Source: Rutidosis leptorrhynchoides | Taxonomy: Eukaryota > Streptophyta > Magnoliopsida > Asterales > Asteraceae | Assembly (NCBI RefSeq): GCF_046630445.1 | Contig: NC_092341.1 | Coordinates: 293,698,001 to 293,762,000, forward strand | Direction: 5' to 3' | DNA: 64,000 nucleotides | Notes under the pieces: generated by a model | The model's input: the letters and a program-made list of their open reading frames with translations, nothing else | What the model was told of the DNA's origin: nothing | The model's database searches: none | Program-made: the position numbers and the translations under genes | Part shown: positions 23,001-35,859 of the stretch, one piece after another | How the letters are laid out: each line of letters begins with the position of its first letter | Position numbering within the stretch: the stretch's first letter is position 1

Positions 23001-23375
23001 ATATCCATTAACCATGAGTGCAGCTAACATTTCAGCTTCATCAATTGGTTCAGTTCCTTCTCCTAAAGAACATTCTCCTGTTCCTTGTAATTCTGGAAAT
23101 TCTTCTAACAATTCTGCATGTGAATCTATAGTTTGAATATAATAACTTGTATCATCTACAGATTGCGGTTGTTGCATGGCTCTATCAATAGAAAAGGTAA
23201 CACTCTCGTCCTCTATACTTAGGGTCCATTTCTTACCGAACACGTCTATTATTGCTTTAGCCGTGTTTAAGAATGGTCTTCCTAATATGAGAGGAACTTG
23301 AGAATCTTCTTCCATGTCCAGAATAACAAAATCTACTGAAAATACTAAAGTACCAACTTTAACTAGCATGTTCTC
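20068..23375 (-). pseudogene. Element X pol: protease end, RT, RNase H, integrase (several breaks)
   Basis: Continues the X frame beyond E3. Protease end: VPLILGRPFLNTAKAIIDV (23369-22842). RT: ELIPTRTVTGWRVCIDYRKL, FMDDFSVFGD active site and MPFGLCNAPATFQ (22547-21891), with the linker before it at 22802-22566. RNase H: MCDASDFAMGAVLGQ and TEKELLA (21877-21542). Integrase: HHCC finger with [12 protein letters not shown] (about 21010-20950), [16 protein letters not shown] and [17 protein letters not shown] core motifs, and the VNGHRVKHY end typical of Athila-type integrases (20090-20068). Breaks: stops near 22840, 22560, 21880, 21540 and 21090, plus changes between the pieces. The frame runs without a break into the element 2 LTR, so its natural stop is lost. 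Confidence 0.85.
23371..23375. repeat. Target site duplication of E3 (left), TTCTC
   Basis: Equals 36761-36765 and lies directly before the E3 LTR. On the minus strand (GAGAA) it splits the protease domain of X. Confidence 0.92.
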
Positions 23376-25919
23376 TGTAGTGACCCGAACTTTTCCATGT
23401 TTATATATATTAATTGAGATTGATATTTACATGACTAAATGTTTCCAACGTGTTAAGCAATCAAACTTGTTAAGACTTGATTAATTGAAATAGGTTTCAT
23501 ATAGACAATTGACCACCCAAGTTGACCGGTGATTCACAAATGTTAAAACTTGTAAAAACTATATGATGACATATATATGATTATATATATAGTTAACATG
23601 ATATTATGATAAGTAAGTATCTCATTAGGTATTTTAACAATGATTTATATACATAAAATTGTGTTTATTGAATTAAGAAACTCGAAACGATATATATAAC
23701 GATTATCGTTATAACAACGTCTTACTAATTACATATGAATCATATTAAGATATTGTTACACTATGTTTAATCATGATAAATGATAAGTAAACATGTCATT
23801 ATGTATATTAACAATGAACTACATATGTAAAAACAAGACTACTAACTTAAGGATTTCGAAATGAGACATATATGTAACGATTATCGTTGTAACGACATTT
23901 AAATGTATATATATCATATTAAGATATATTAATATATCATAATATCATGATAATATAATAATTTAACATCTCATTAGATATAATAAACATTGGGTTAACA
24001 ACATTTAACAAGATCGTTAACCTAAAGGTTTCAAAACAACATTTACATGTAACGACTAACGATGACTTAACGACTCAGTTAAAATGTATATACATGTTGT
24101 GTTTTGATATGTATTCTTACACTTTTGAAAGACTTCAAGACACATATCAAAGTACTTCTACTTAACAAAAATGCTTACAATTACATCCTCGTTCAGTTTC
24201 ATCAACAATTCTACTCGTATGCACCCGTATTCGTACTCGTACAATACACAGCTTTTAGATGTATGTACTATTGGTATATACACTCCAATAATCAGCTCTT
24301 AGCAGCCCATGTGAGTCACCTAACATATGTGAGAACCATCATTTGGCAACTAGCATGAAATATCTCATAAAATTACAAAAATATGAGTAATCATTCATGA
24401 CTTATTTATATGAAAACAAAATTACATATCCTTTATATCTAATCCATATACCAACAACCAAAAACACCTACAAGCACTTTCATTCTTTAATTTTCTTCAT
24501 CTAAGTGATCTCTCTCAAGTTATATCTTCAAGTTCTAAGTGTTCTTCATAAATTCCATAAGTATAGTTTCATAAAAATCAAGAATACTTCCAAGTTTGCA
24601 AATCTACTTCCAAGCTTTCTAATCCATTCCAAGTAATCATCTAAGATCAAGGAAACTTTGTTATTTATAGTAGGTTATCTTTCTAATTCAAGGTAATATT
24701 CATATTCAAACTTTGATTCAATTTCTACAACTATAACAATCTTATTTCGAGTGAAAATCTTACTTGAACTGTTTTCGTGTCATGATTCTGCTTCAAGAAC
24801 TTTCAAGCCATCCAATGATCCTTTGAAGCTAGATTCATTTTTCTCATTTCCAGTAGTTTTATCCAGAAAACTTGAGGTAGTAATGATGTTCATAACATCA
24901 TTCGATTCATACATATAAAGCTATCTTATTCGAAGGTTTAAACTTGTAATCACTAGAACATAGTTTAGTTAATTCTAAACTTGTTCGCAAACAAAAGTTA
25001 ATCCTTCTAAATTGACTTTTAAAATCAACTAAACACATGTTATATATCTATATGATATGCTAACTTAATGATTTAAAACCTGGAAACACGATGAACACCA
25101 TAAAATCGAATATACGTCGTCGTAGTGAAACCAGGGGCTGTTTTGGTTTGGATAATTAAAAACTATGATAAACTTTGATTTAAAAGTTGTTCTTTTGGGA
25201 AAATAATTTTTCATATGAACATGAAACTATATCCAAAAATCAAGGTTAAACTCAAAGTGGTAGTATGTTTTCTAAAATAGTCATCTAGACGTCGTTCTTT
25301 CGACTGAAATGACGACCTTTACAAAAACGACTTGTAACTTAAATTTCCGACTATAAACCTATACTTTTTCTGTTTAGATTAATAAAATAGAGTTCAATAT
25401 GAAACCATAGCAATTTGATTCACTAAAAATGGATTTAAAATGAAGAAGTTATGGGTAAAACAAGATTGGATATTTTTGATCTTTTTAGCTACGGGAAATG
25501 TTTAACAAATCTATACAAATCATATCCTAGCTAACTTATATTGTATTATACATGTATTCTAATATATTATGTAATCTTGGGATACCATAGACACGTATGC
25601 AAATGTTTTGACATATCATATCGACCCATGTATATATATTATTTGGAACAACCATAGACACTCTATATGCAGTAATGTTGGAGTTAGCTATACAGGGTTG
25701 AGGTTGATTCCAAAAAATATATATACTTTGAGTTGTGATCTAGCCTGAGACGTGTATACACTGGGTCATGGATTGATTCAAGATAATATATATTGATTTA
25801 TTTCTATACATCTAACTGTGGACAACTAGTTGTAGGTTATTAACGAGGACAGCTGACTTAATACATTCAAATCTTTAAAACATAATAAAAATGGTTGTAA
25901 TTATATTTTGATCATACTT

Positions 25920-25980
<61 letters not shown>

Positions 25981-26881
25981 TATTTGTATAGGTTCGTGAA
26001 TCGATCCGTGGCCAAGTCTTATTTCCGAGGAAGGAAATATCTGTGAAAGTGAGTTATAGTCCCACTTTTAAAATCTAATATTTTTGGGATGAGAATACAT
26101 GCAGGTTTTATAAATGATTTACAAAATAGACACAAGTACGTGAAACTACATTCTATGGTTGAATTATCGAAATCGAATATGCCCCTTTTTATTAAGTCTG
26201 GTAATCTAAGAATTAGGGAACAGACACCCTAATTAACGCGAATCCTAAAGATAGATCTATTGGGCCTAACAAACCCCATCCAAAGTACCGAATGCTTTAG
26301 TACTTCAAAATTTATATCATATCCGAAGGGTGTCCCAGAATGATGGGGATATTCTTATATATGCATCTTGTTAATGTCGGTTACCAGGTGTTCACCATAT
26401 GAATGATTTTTATCTCTATGTATGGGATGTGTATTGAAATATGAAATCTTGTGGTCTATTGTTACGATTTGATATATATAGGTTAAACCTATAACTTACC
26501 AACATTTTTGTTGACGTTTAAAGCATGTTTATTCTCAGGTGAATACTAAGAGCTTCCGCTATTGCATATTAAAATAAGGACAAGATTTGGAGTCCATGTT
26601 TGTATGATATTGTGTAAAAACTGCATTCAAGAAACATATGTCGATGTAATATATTTCTATTGTAAACCATTATGTAATGGTCGTGTGTAAACAGTATATT
26701 TTAGATTATCATTATTTGATAATCTACGTAATGTTTTTAAAACCTTTATTGATAAAATAAAGGTTATGGTTGTTTTAAAAATGAATGCAGTCTTTGAAAA
26801 ATGTCTCATATAGAGGTCAAAACCTCGCAACGAAATCAATTAATATGGAACGTTTATAATCAATATGAACGGGACATTTCA
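23376..26881 (+). repeat. E3 5' LTR (3506 bp)
   Basis: Begins TGTAGTGACCCGAAC and ends GGGACATTTCA. Relative to E1 it has about 190 extra bases between 23590 and 23800, a diverged copy of the segment that follows. It therefore has two copies of AACGATTATCGTT (23698-23710 and 23876-23888) where E1 has one. A TA run lies at 25920-25975. Confidence 0.92.
25918..25975. repeat. (TA)n microsatellite in E3 5' LTR
   Basis: Long AT/TA run. The 3' LTR has an equivalent but longer run near 35789-35854, while E1 has only a short TATATATGTATATAT at this place. Confidence 0.95.
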
Positions 26882-26882
26882 G

Positions 26883-26896
26883 TTGGTATCCGAGCG
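26883..26896 (+). other. E3 primer binding site (tRNA-Met type)
   Basis: TTGGTATCCGAGCG, identical to E1 3691-3704 and one base after the LTR. Confidence 0.75.
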
Positions 26897-27090
26897 TTGG
26901 TCTTAGAGAACCAGAAAATTTGCATTAGTGTGTCTTATCGAGTTTGTTAGGATGCATTAGTGAGTCTGGACTTCGACCGTGTTTTCTTTAAAAATGATTG
27001 CTTAACATTTTTGTTGGAAACTATATATTATTAACATGTAAATATTATGTGATATATTAATCTCTTAACATGTTTTATATTGTGTGATAG

Positions 27091-27714
27091 ATGTCTACCT
27101 CTAGCACAAATCTCATTGACTCACCTAATAATAACGAAGAGTCAAATATGTATTGGCAAGATTCACAAGTTCCCGAAGAACCGGAAGAAGAGGAAACGGA
27201 ACCGGAAGAAGAGGAACCGGAAGAAGAGTAGCCAGAAGAAGAGGAACTGGAAGAAGAAGAGGTTCCGGAGGGGGGAATAGTAGGAATCACAGAAAACCGG
27301 TCAAATAAAAGAAAATCCTCAACCAATGGACCAAAGTTAATAATGGTCAATGGTGTTTCCGCTAAGGAAGCAAAATATTGGGAAAATTACCAATTTTCCG
27401 ATGAATCGGATCCTGATGAGGATTCCGATGATGTTATAGAAATTAATCCGACCCAATTTAATGAGGCAAAAGAAAATAATAAGGGAACATGCATCAAAAT
27501 AGAGAAATCTGATTCCAACCCCGATGAACTTTATATGTACCGTCAACACCCGTATTTTCAATATCGTGACAATAACCCCAGAACCTCTAAACCACCAGGT
27601 TTTTCTAAACCAATATGGAAAATGACGACTCGTATTAGAGGAACATCATATATCCCTAGAAGATTAGGAAAAAGAACCAAGTCCGAAGAAGAAGAAACCA
27701 GTGATTCAGATTAG
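27091..27714 (+). pseudogene. E3 accessory ORF A: acidic repeat protein, one in-frame stop
   Basis: ATG 27091 (MSTSSTNLIDSPNNN) to TAG 27712, 208 codons. A TAG at 27229-27231 (codon 47) cuts the EEPEEE tract, at a different codon from the stop in E1. Downstream, the segment KLIMVNGVSAKEAKYW and the tail PGFSKPIWKM ... RIRGTSYIPR are shared with E1. I recognise no family. The two copies differ at many residues, which suggests rapid change, as in the neighbouring F-box frame. Confidence 0.6.
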
Positions 27715-27843
27715 AGGGGTGTGAGCATGTTGTGTAATAAATGTATTGTAGTGTGCTTGTACTTTTATGTTCTATGTAAAAATTGCTTGTATTGTTTGTT
27801 TTTACGAATCTAATCCTTGTCTATTTTACAGTATAAAAACAAA

Positions 27844-28536
27844 ATGGACGTTAAGGGTAGACAACCGAATATTTTAGAAGACCTACCAGAGGATATGATT
27901 GAGGAAATCTTGTCTAGAGTCGGTCAGAATTCATCAGCACATTTAGTTATGGCGAAATTAACTTGTCAAACATTTGAAAGACTTTCCAGAAATGCCTTAG
28001 TTTATAAAAGGCTTTCCTTTGATAGGTGGGGTATATCACATTGGGGAGACTTTAAGTTACGCCGTGTTTTCTTTAAAGCGTTAAATGCGGGGAACCCAAA
28101 TGCAGTTTTACACTACGGGTTAAGAACCTATTTTGAATCAACATATCCCAACATAGGATTTCGTGAATTAGAAAGAGCTTCTAACATGCAACATAAAGAA
28201 GCATGTTATGCTTACGGGTTAGTGATGTTCGCTTCTTACCAAAGTGAGAAAAAGAACATCGGATTGCAGCTTTTAAATAAAACTTTCTCACAAGTGACGG
28301 ATTCAGTAGTTGGGGTGAGAAACAGGGTTTTTAGATTATTACGGGGCTGTTGGACATTACGAAACCCTCGTCCTTTTGACGACATTACAACATGCTGCCT
28401 AGCCATTGGTCATAACGGTTATTTTCCACAAGATCGAGGATGGGAAGTCGTCTTAGTAAAACCAGAATGCATGACTTGTTTCTGGACTTATGAATTACGT
28501 GTCTTTATTTCCTTTACTGAACAACTTGCGTATTAA
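27844..28536 (+). CDS. E3 accessory ORF B: F-box protein (At2g35280-like) inside a retrotransposon
   Basis: 230 codons, intact; ATG 27844 is chosen because it aligns with the E1 start plus three residues (VKG). F-box: PNILEDLPEDMIEEILSRVG at residues about 8-27. The middle part has NMQHKEACYAYGLVMFAS, the hallmark of the plant At2g35280-like F-box family, and the end has CMTCFWTYELRVF. By eye about 49 of 227 aligned residues differ from E1, mostly in residues 30-85 and in surface-like positions, while the HKEACYAYG core and the C-terminus are unchanged. The upstream TTGTCTATTTTACAG (probable splice acceptor) is shared. Gag-pol downstream is heavily broken, yet this frame is open. Role inferred: an SCF substrate adaptor used by the element; not tested. 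Confidence 0.85.
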   Translation: MDVKGRQPNILEDLPEDMIEEILSRVGQNSSAHLVMAKLTCQTFERLSRNALVYKRLSFDRWGISHWGDFKLRRVFFKALNAGNPNAVLHYGLRTYFESTYPNIGFRELERASNMQHKEACYAYGLVMFASYQSEKKNIGLQLLNKTFSQVTDSVVGVRNRVFRLLRGCWTLRNPRPFDDITTCCLAIGHNGYFPQDRGWEVVLVKPECMTCFWTYELRVFISFTEQLAY

Positions 28537-28708
28537 CTAGATTTATCTTCAAAACTGTCCTGTATCATAGTGTACTATATTTCATGTTATATGTAATATA
28601 GCGAAGTTGTAAGTTTGAAGAATATTTGTATGTGATATATTATTATAATCAGTTTTTCATATGGAATTGTAGTAGTTGAATTGTATATTAGCTACTAAGT
28701 ATGAACTT

Positions 28709-28720
28709 AACGGGTAGGTA
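28709..28720 (+). other. Internal polypurine-tract-like copy in E3
   Basis: AACGGGTAGGTA, followed by GTACCCGAA, mirrors the element before the 3' LTR (33411-33423) and the E1 copy at 5528-5540. Confidence 0.5.
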
Positions 28721-28859
28721 GTACCCGAATTTAAACTTATAAAACGCTAATATAAAGAAAAAGTTTTTATAAATGAGTTCATATTATGCTACGAGATACT
28801 ATTGACTACTCTTAATATTCTGTATGATTAACTTGTTTCATTTGACTATTTTGAAGGAA

Positions 28860-31800
28860 ATGGCACCGACTACTCGACACACCTTGAAATGAGCGAAGAA
28901 GAATTTCGTGCCTTTCTTGCTTCAAACATAGCCGCAGTACAGGCCGTGCTACATACCAAAAATAACTCTGAATCTAGCAATACAGCTAACGGCGCAAGAA
29001 ATCATGTAGGATGCTCCTACAAGGAATTCACTGCCTGCAAACCTTCAGAATTTGATGGGACCGAAGGACCAATCGGATTGAAACGGTGGACCGAGAAAGT
29101 TGAATCGGTGTTTGCCATAAGTAAGTGTGCTGAAGGAGACAAAGTGAAGTACGCTACGCATACCTTCACAGGTATTGCGTTAACATGGTGGAATACCTAT
29201 CTAGAGTAAGTGGGACAAGATGCTGTTTACGCGCTACCGTGGTCAGCATTCAAGCACTTAATGAACGAGAAGTACCGTCCCAGAACCGAGGTCAATAAGC
29301 TCAAGTCAGAACTTAGAGGGTTACGAACACAGGGATTTGATATTACTTCGTACGAAAGACGATTCACAGAATTGTGCCTATTGTGTCCGAGAGCGTTCGA
29401 AGATGAGGAAGAGAAGATCGACGCGTTTGTGAAAGGGTTACCGGAGAGAATCCAAGAAGATATAAGTTCACACGAGCCTGCCTCCATACAAAAGGCATGT
29501 AGAATGGCTCACAAACTAGTGAACCGAATTGAGGGAAGAATTAAAGAACAGGCGGCCGAAGAGGCCAACGTGAAGCTAGTCAAAAGAAAGTGGAAGGAAA
29601 ACGGTGATAAGAGTCACCAAAACAACAACTATCCCAACAATCGCAACATCAATCACAACTACAACAAACGACACAACAACAACAACTACAACAATCATCT
29701 CAACAACAATAACAACCGCAACAATAACAACAATCAGAAGCAGCTATGCCAAAGGTGTGAAAAGTATCACTCGGGGTTCTGCACCAAATTTTGCAACAAG
29801 TGTAAAAGAAATGGTCATAGCGCGGCGAAGTGTGAGGTCTACGGACCAGGGGTTAACAGAACGAAAGGAAAAAATGGTGTCGGAACGAGTAATGGCGGAG
29901 CAAGTAGTGTCGGAGCAAGTTATGCCAATGTAGTTTGTTATAAATGTGGAAAACCGGGCCACATTATTAGAAATTGCCTGAACCAGGAGAACACGAATGG
30001 ACAAGGCTGCGGAAGAGTTTTCAATATTAATGCGGTAGAGGCACAGGAAGACCCGGAGCTTGTTACGGGTACGTTTCTTATTAACAATAAATCTGCTTAC
30101 GTTTTATTTGATTCAGGTGCAGATAGAAGCTATATGAGTAGAGATTTTTGTGCTAAATTAAGTTGTCCATTGACGACGTTGGATAGTAAATTTTTACTCG
30201 AATTAGCAAACGGTAAATTAATTTCAGCAGATTATATATGCCGGAATCGAGAAATTAAACTGGGTAGTGAAATATTTAAGATTGATTTGATACCAGTAGA
30301 GTTAGGGAGTTTTGATGTAATAGTTGGCATGGACTGGCGGAAGGAGATGAAAGCAGAGATCGTATGTTACAAAAATGCAATTCGCATTGTACGAGAAGAA
30401 GGAGAACCCTTAATGTTATATGGAGAAAAGGGCAACACGAAGCTACATCTTATTAGTAATTTGAAGGCATAAAAACTAATAAGAAAAGGTTGCTATACTG
30501 TTCTAGCACACATCGAGAAAGTATAAACTGAAGAAAAGAGCATCAATGATGTCAAAAGAATTTCCCGATGTATTTTCGAAAGAATTACCGGGACTACCTC
30601 CACATCGATGTGTTGAATTTCAAATAGATCTTGTACCAGGAGCTGCACCAATAGCTCGTGCTCCTTACAAACTCGCACCCAGCGAGATGAAAGAACTGCA
30701 AAGCCAACTGCAAGAACTATTAGAACGTGGTTTCATTCGACCAAGCACATCACCATGGGGAGCTCCTGTTTTGTTTGTCAAGAAGAAGGATGGTACATTT
30801 AGGTTGTGTATTGACTACAGAGAGTTGAATAAACTTACCATCAAAAACCGTTATCCACTGCCGAGAATTGACGACTTATTTGATCAACTACAAGGCTCGT
30901 CGGTTTATTCAAAAATCAATTTACGTTCTGGATATCATCAAATGCGAGTAAAGGAGGATGATATTCCAAAAACTGCTTTTAGGACGCGTTATGATCATTA
31001 CGAGTTTATGGTTATGCCGTTTGGATTGACTGACGCACCAGCTGTGTTTATGGACCTTATGAACCGAGTGTGTGGGCCATATCTTGACAAGTTTATCATT
31101 GTTTTCATAGATGACATACTTATTTACTCAAAGAATGATCAAGAGCACAAAGAACATTTGAGAAAAGTGCTAGAAGTATTGAGGAAAGAAAAACTGTACG
31201 CTAAGTTTTCAAAGTGTGCATTTTGGTTGGAAGAAGTTCAATTCCTCGGTCACATAGTGAACAAAGAAGGTATCCAGGTGGACCCGGCAAAGATCGAAAC
31301 CGTTGAAAAGTGGGAAACCCCAAAAACTCCGAAGCATATACGTCAATTTTTAGGATTGGCTGGTTACTACAGAAGATTCATCCAAGATTTCTCCAAAATA
31401 GCAAAACCCTTGACTGCATTAATGCATAAAGGGAAGAAATTTGAATGGAAGGATGAACAAGAGAAGGCGTTTCAATTATTGAAGAAAAAGCTAACTACGA
31501 CACCTATATTATCATTGCCTGAAGGGAATGATAATTTTGTGATTTATTGTGATGTATCAAAGCAAGGTCTCGGTTGTGTATTAATGCAACGAACGAAGGT
31601 GATTGCTTATGCGTCTAGACAATTGAAGATTCACGAGCAAAATTATACAACTCATGATTTGGAATTGGGTGCTGTTGTTTTTGCATTAAAGACTTAGAGG
31701 CATTATTTATATGGGGTCAAAAGTATTATATATACCGACCACAAAAGTCTCCAACATATATTTAATCAGAAGCAACTGAATATGAGAAAACGCAGGTGGA

Positions 31801-33388
31801 TTGAACTGTTGAATGATTATGATTTTGAGATTCGATACCACCCGGGGAAGGCGAATGTGGTAGCCGACGCTTTGAGTAGAAAGGACAGAGAACCTATACG
31901 GGTAAAAGCTATGAATATAATTATTCGTACTAACCTTACTACACAAATAAAGGAGGCGCAACAGGGGGTTGTAAAAGAAGGAAAGTTGAAGAATGAGATA
32001 CCCAAAGGATCAGAGAAACATCTTAATATTTGGGAAGACGGAACCCGATATAGGGCTGATAGAATTTGGGTACCAAGGTTTGGAGATGTGAGAGAAATGG
32101 TACTTAAAGAAGCACATAAAACCAGATATTCAATACATCCCGGAGCGGGGAAGATGTATAAAGATCTCAAGAAACACTTTTCGTGGCCGGGTATGAAAGC
32201 CGATATTGCTAAATATGTAGGAGAATGTTTGACGTGTTCTAAGGTCAAAGCTGAACATCAGAAACCATCATGTCTAATACAACAACCTGAAATCCTGGAA
32301 TGGAAATGGGAAAACATTACCATGGATTTCATTACTAAATTGCCAAGGACTGCAAGTGGTTATGATACTATTTGGGTAATAGTTGATCGTATCACCAAGT
32401 CAGCACACTTCCTGCCAATGACAGAAGATGACAAAATGGAGAAGTTAGCGCGATTGTATTTGAAGGAGGTTGTCTCCAAACATAGAATACCCATCTCTAT
32501 TATCTCTGATAGGGATGGTAGATTTGTTTCAAGGTTCTGGCAGACGTTGCAACAAGCATTGGGGACTCGTCTGGACATGAGTACTGTCTATCATCCACAA
32601 ACTGATGGACAGAGCGAAAGGACTATACAAACACTTGAAGACATGCTACGAGCATGTGTTATTGATTTCGGAAACAGTTGGGATCGACACCTACCGTTAG
32701 CAGAATTTTTCTACAACAACAGTTATCATTCTAGTATTGAGATGGCACCGTTTGAGGCACTTTATGGTAGAAAGTGTAGGTCTCCGATTTGTTGGAATGA
32801 AGTGGGGGATAGACAGATTACGGGTCCGTAGATAATACAAGAAACTACCGAGAAAATCATCCAAATTCAACAACGATTGAAAACTGCCCAGAGTCGACAA
32901 AAGAGCTACGCGGACAGTAAAATAAAAGATATAGAGTTTGAAATTGGAGAAATGGTCATGTTTAAGGTTTCACCTTGGAAATGCGTTGTTCGATTTGGTA
33001 AACGGGGGAAACTAAATCCAAGGTACATTGGACCATTCAAGATTATAGATCGTGTCGGACCAGTAGCTTACCAACTGGAGCTACCTCAACAACTCGCGGC
33101 TGTACATAACACTTTCCACGTCTCGAATTTGAAGAAATGTTTTGCTAAAGAAGATCTCACTATTCCGTTGGACGAAATCCAAATCAATGAAAAACTTCAA
33201 TTCATTGAAGAACCCGTCGAAATAATGGATCGTGAGGTTAAGAGACTTAAGCAAAACAAGATACCGATTGTTAAGGTTCGATGGAATGCTCGTAGAGGAC
33301 CCGAGTTCACTGGGAGTGTGAAGATCAGATGAAGAAGAAATACCCGCATCTATTTCCAGAAGATTCGTCAACACCTTCAACAGCTTAA
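28860..33388 (+). pseudogene. E3 gag-pol polyprotein, multiple breaks
   Basis: Homologous to E1 gag-pol along its whole length. Breaks by comparison with E1: a 1-base loss just after the start (about 28886), TAA 29207-29209, TAA 30470-30472, TAA 30524-30526 (CAA in E1 at all three), an 8-base loss near 30551, TAG 31695-31697 (TGG in E1), TAG 32829-32831 (GAG in E1), and a 1-base loss near 33310 that removes the chromodomain-like end. Domains remain legible: two zinc knuckles (the second intact, IIRNC), protease [17 protein letters not shown], RNase H with DVSKQG, and an integrase HHCC finger and D-D-E core. RT is about 95% identical to E1 at the protein level by eye. Confidence 0.92.
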
Positions 33389-33423
33389 AATTTCGGGACG
33401 AAATTTATTTAATGGGTAGGTAC

Positions 33424-35786
33424 TGTAGTGACCCGAACTTTTCCATATTTTTATATATTAATTGAGATTGATATTTACATGACTAAATGTTTCCAACGTG
33501 TTAAGCAATCAAACTTGTTAAGACTTGATTAATTGAAATAGGTTTCATATAGACAATTAACCACCCAAGTTGACCGGTGATTCACGAACGTTAAAACTTG
33601 TAAAAACTATATGATGACATATATATGATTATATATATAGTTAACATGATATTATGATAAGTAAGTATCTCATTAGGTATTTTAACAATGATTTATATAC
33701 ATAAAATTGTGTTTATTGAATTAAGAAACTCGAAACGATATATATAACGATTATCGTTATAACAACGTCTTACTAATTACATATGAATCATATTAAGATA
33801 TTGTTACACTATGTTTAATCATGATAAATGATAAGTAAACATGTCATTATGTATATTAACAATGAACTACATATGTAAAAACAAGACTACTAACTTAAGA
33901 ATTTCGAAACGAGACATATATGTAACGATTATCGTTGTAACGACATTTAAATGTATATATATCATATTAAGATATATTAATATATCATAATATCATGATA
34001 ATATAATAATTTAACATCTCATTAGATATAATAAACATTGGGTTAACAACATTTAACAAGATCGTTAACCTAAAGGTTTCAAAACAACATTTACATGTAA
34101 CGACTAACGATGACTTAACAACTCAGTTAAAATGTATATACATGTTGTGTTTTGATATGTATTCTTACACTTTTGAAAGACTTAAAGATACATATCAAAG
34201 TACTTCTACTTAACAAAAATGCTTACAATTACATCCTCGTTCAGTTTCATCAACAATTCTACTCGTATGCACCCATATTCGTACTCGTACAATACACAGC
34301 TTTTAGATGTATGTACTATTGGTATATACACTCCAATAATTAGCTCTTAGCAGCCTATGTAAGTCACCTAACACATGTGGGAACCATCATTTGGCAATTA
34401 GCATGAAATATCTCATAAAATTACAAAAATATGAGTAATCATTCATGACTTATTTACATGAAAATAAAATTACATATCCTTTATATCTAATCCATATACC
34501 AACGACCGAAAACACCTACAAACACTTTCATTCTTCAATTTTCTTCATATAAGTGATCTCTCTCAAGTTCTATCTTCAAGTTCTAAGTGTTCTTCATAAA
34601 TTCCATAAGTATAGTTTCATAAAAATCAAGAATACTTCCAAGTTTGCAAATCTACTTCCAAGCTTTCTAATCCATTCCAAGTAATCATCTAAGATCAAGG
34701 AACCTTTGTTATTTACATTAGGTTATCTTTCTAATTCAAGGTAATATTCATATTCAAACTTTGATTCAATTTCTACAACTATAACAATCTTATTTCGAGT
34801 GAAAATCTTGCTTGAACTGTTTTCGTGTCATGATTCTGCTTCAAGAACTTTCAAGCCATCCAAGGATCCTTTGAAGCTAGATCCATAAAGGTTAAACTCG
34901 GATATACCTTCGTGTCATGTTATGCTAACTTAATGATTTAAAACCTGGAAACACGATGAACACCATAAAATCGGATATACGCCGTCGTAGTGAAACCGGG
35001 GGCTGTTTTGGTTTGGATAATTAAAAACTATGATAAACTTTGATTTAAAAGTTGTTCTTCAGAGAAAATGATTTTTCATATGAACATGAAACTATATCCA
35101 AAAATAAAGGTTAAACTCAAAGTGGAAGTATGTTTTCTAAAATGGTCATCTAGACGTCGTTCTTTCGACTGAAACGACTTCCTTTACAAAAACGACTTGT
35201 AACTTATATTTCTGACTATAAACCTATACTTTTTCTGTTTAGATTCATAAAATAGAGTTTAATATGAAACTATAGCAATTTGATTCACTAAAAACGAATT
35301 TAAAATGAAGAAGTTATGGGTAAAACAAGATTGGATATTTTTGATCTTTTTAGCTACGGGAAATGTTTAACAAATCTATACAAATCATATCCTAGCTAAC
35401 TTATATTATATTATACATGTATTCTAATATATTATGTAATCTTGGGATACCATAGACACGTATGCAAATGTTTTGACATATCATATCGACCCATGTATAT
35501 ATATTATTTGGAACAACCATAGACACTCTATATGCAGTAATGTTGGAGTTAGCTATACAGGGTTGAGGTTGATTCCAAAAAATATATATACTTTGAGTTG
35601 TGATCTAGCCTGAGACGTGTATACACTGGGTCGTGGATTGATTCAAGATAATATATATATCGATTTATTTCTGTACATCTAACTGTGGACAACTAGTTGT
35701 AGGTTATTAACGAGGACAGCTGACTTAATACACTCAAATCTTTAAAACATAATAAAAATGGTTGTAATTATATTTTGATCATACTT

Positions 35787-35859
<73 letters not shown>

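Noticed and set aside
31817-32248. Minus-strand 143-codon frame in E3
   Set aside because: Antisense of the integrase region, no domain.
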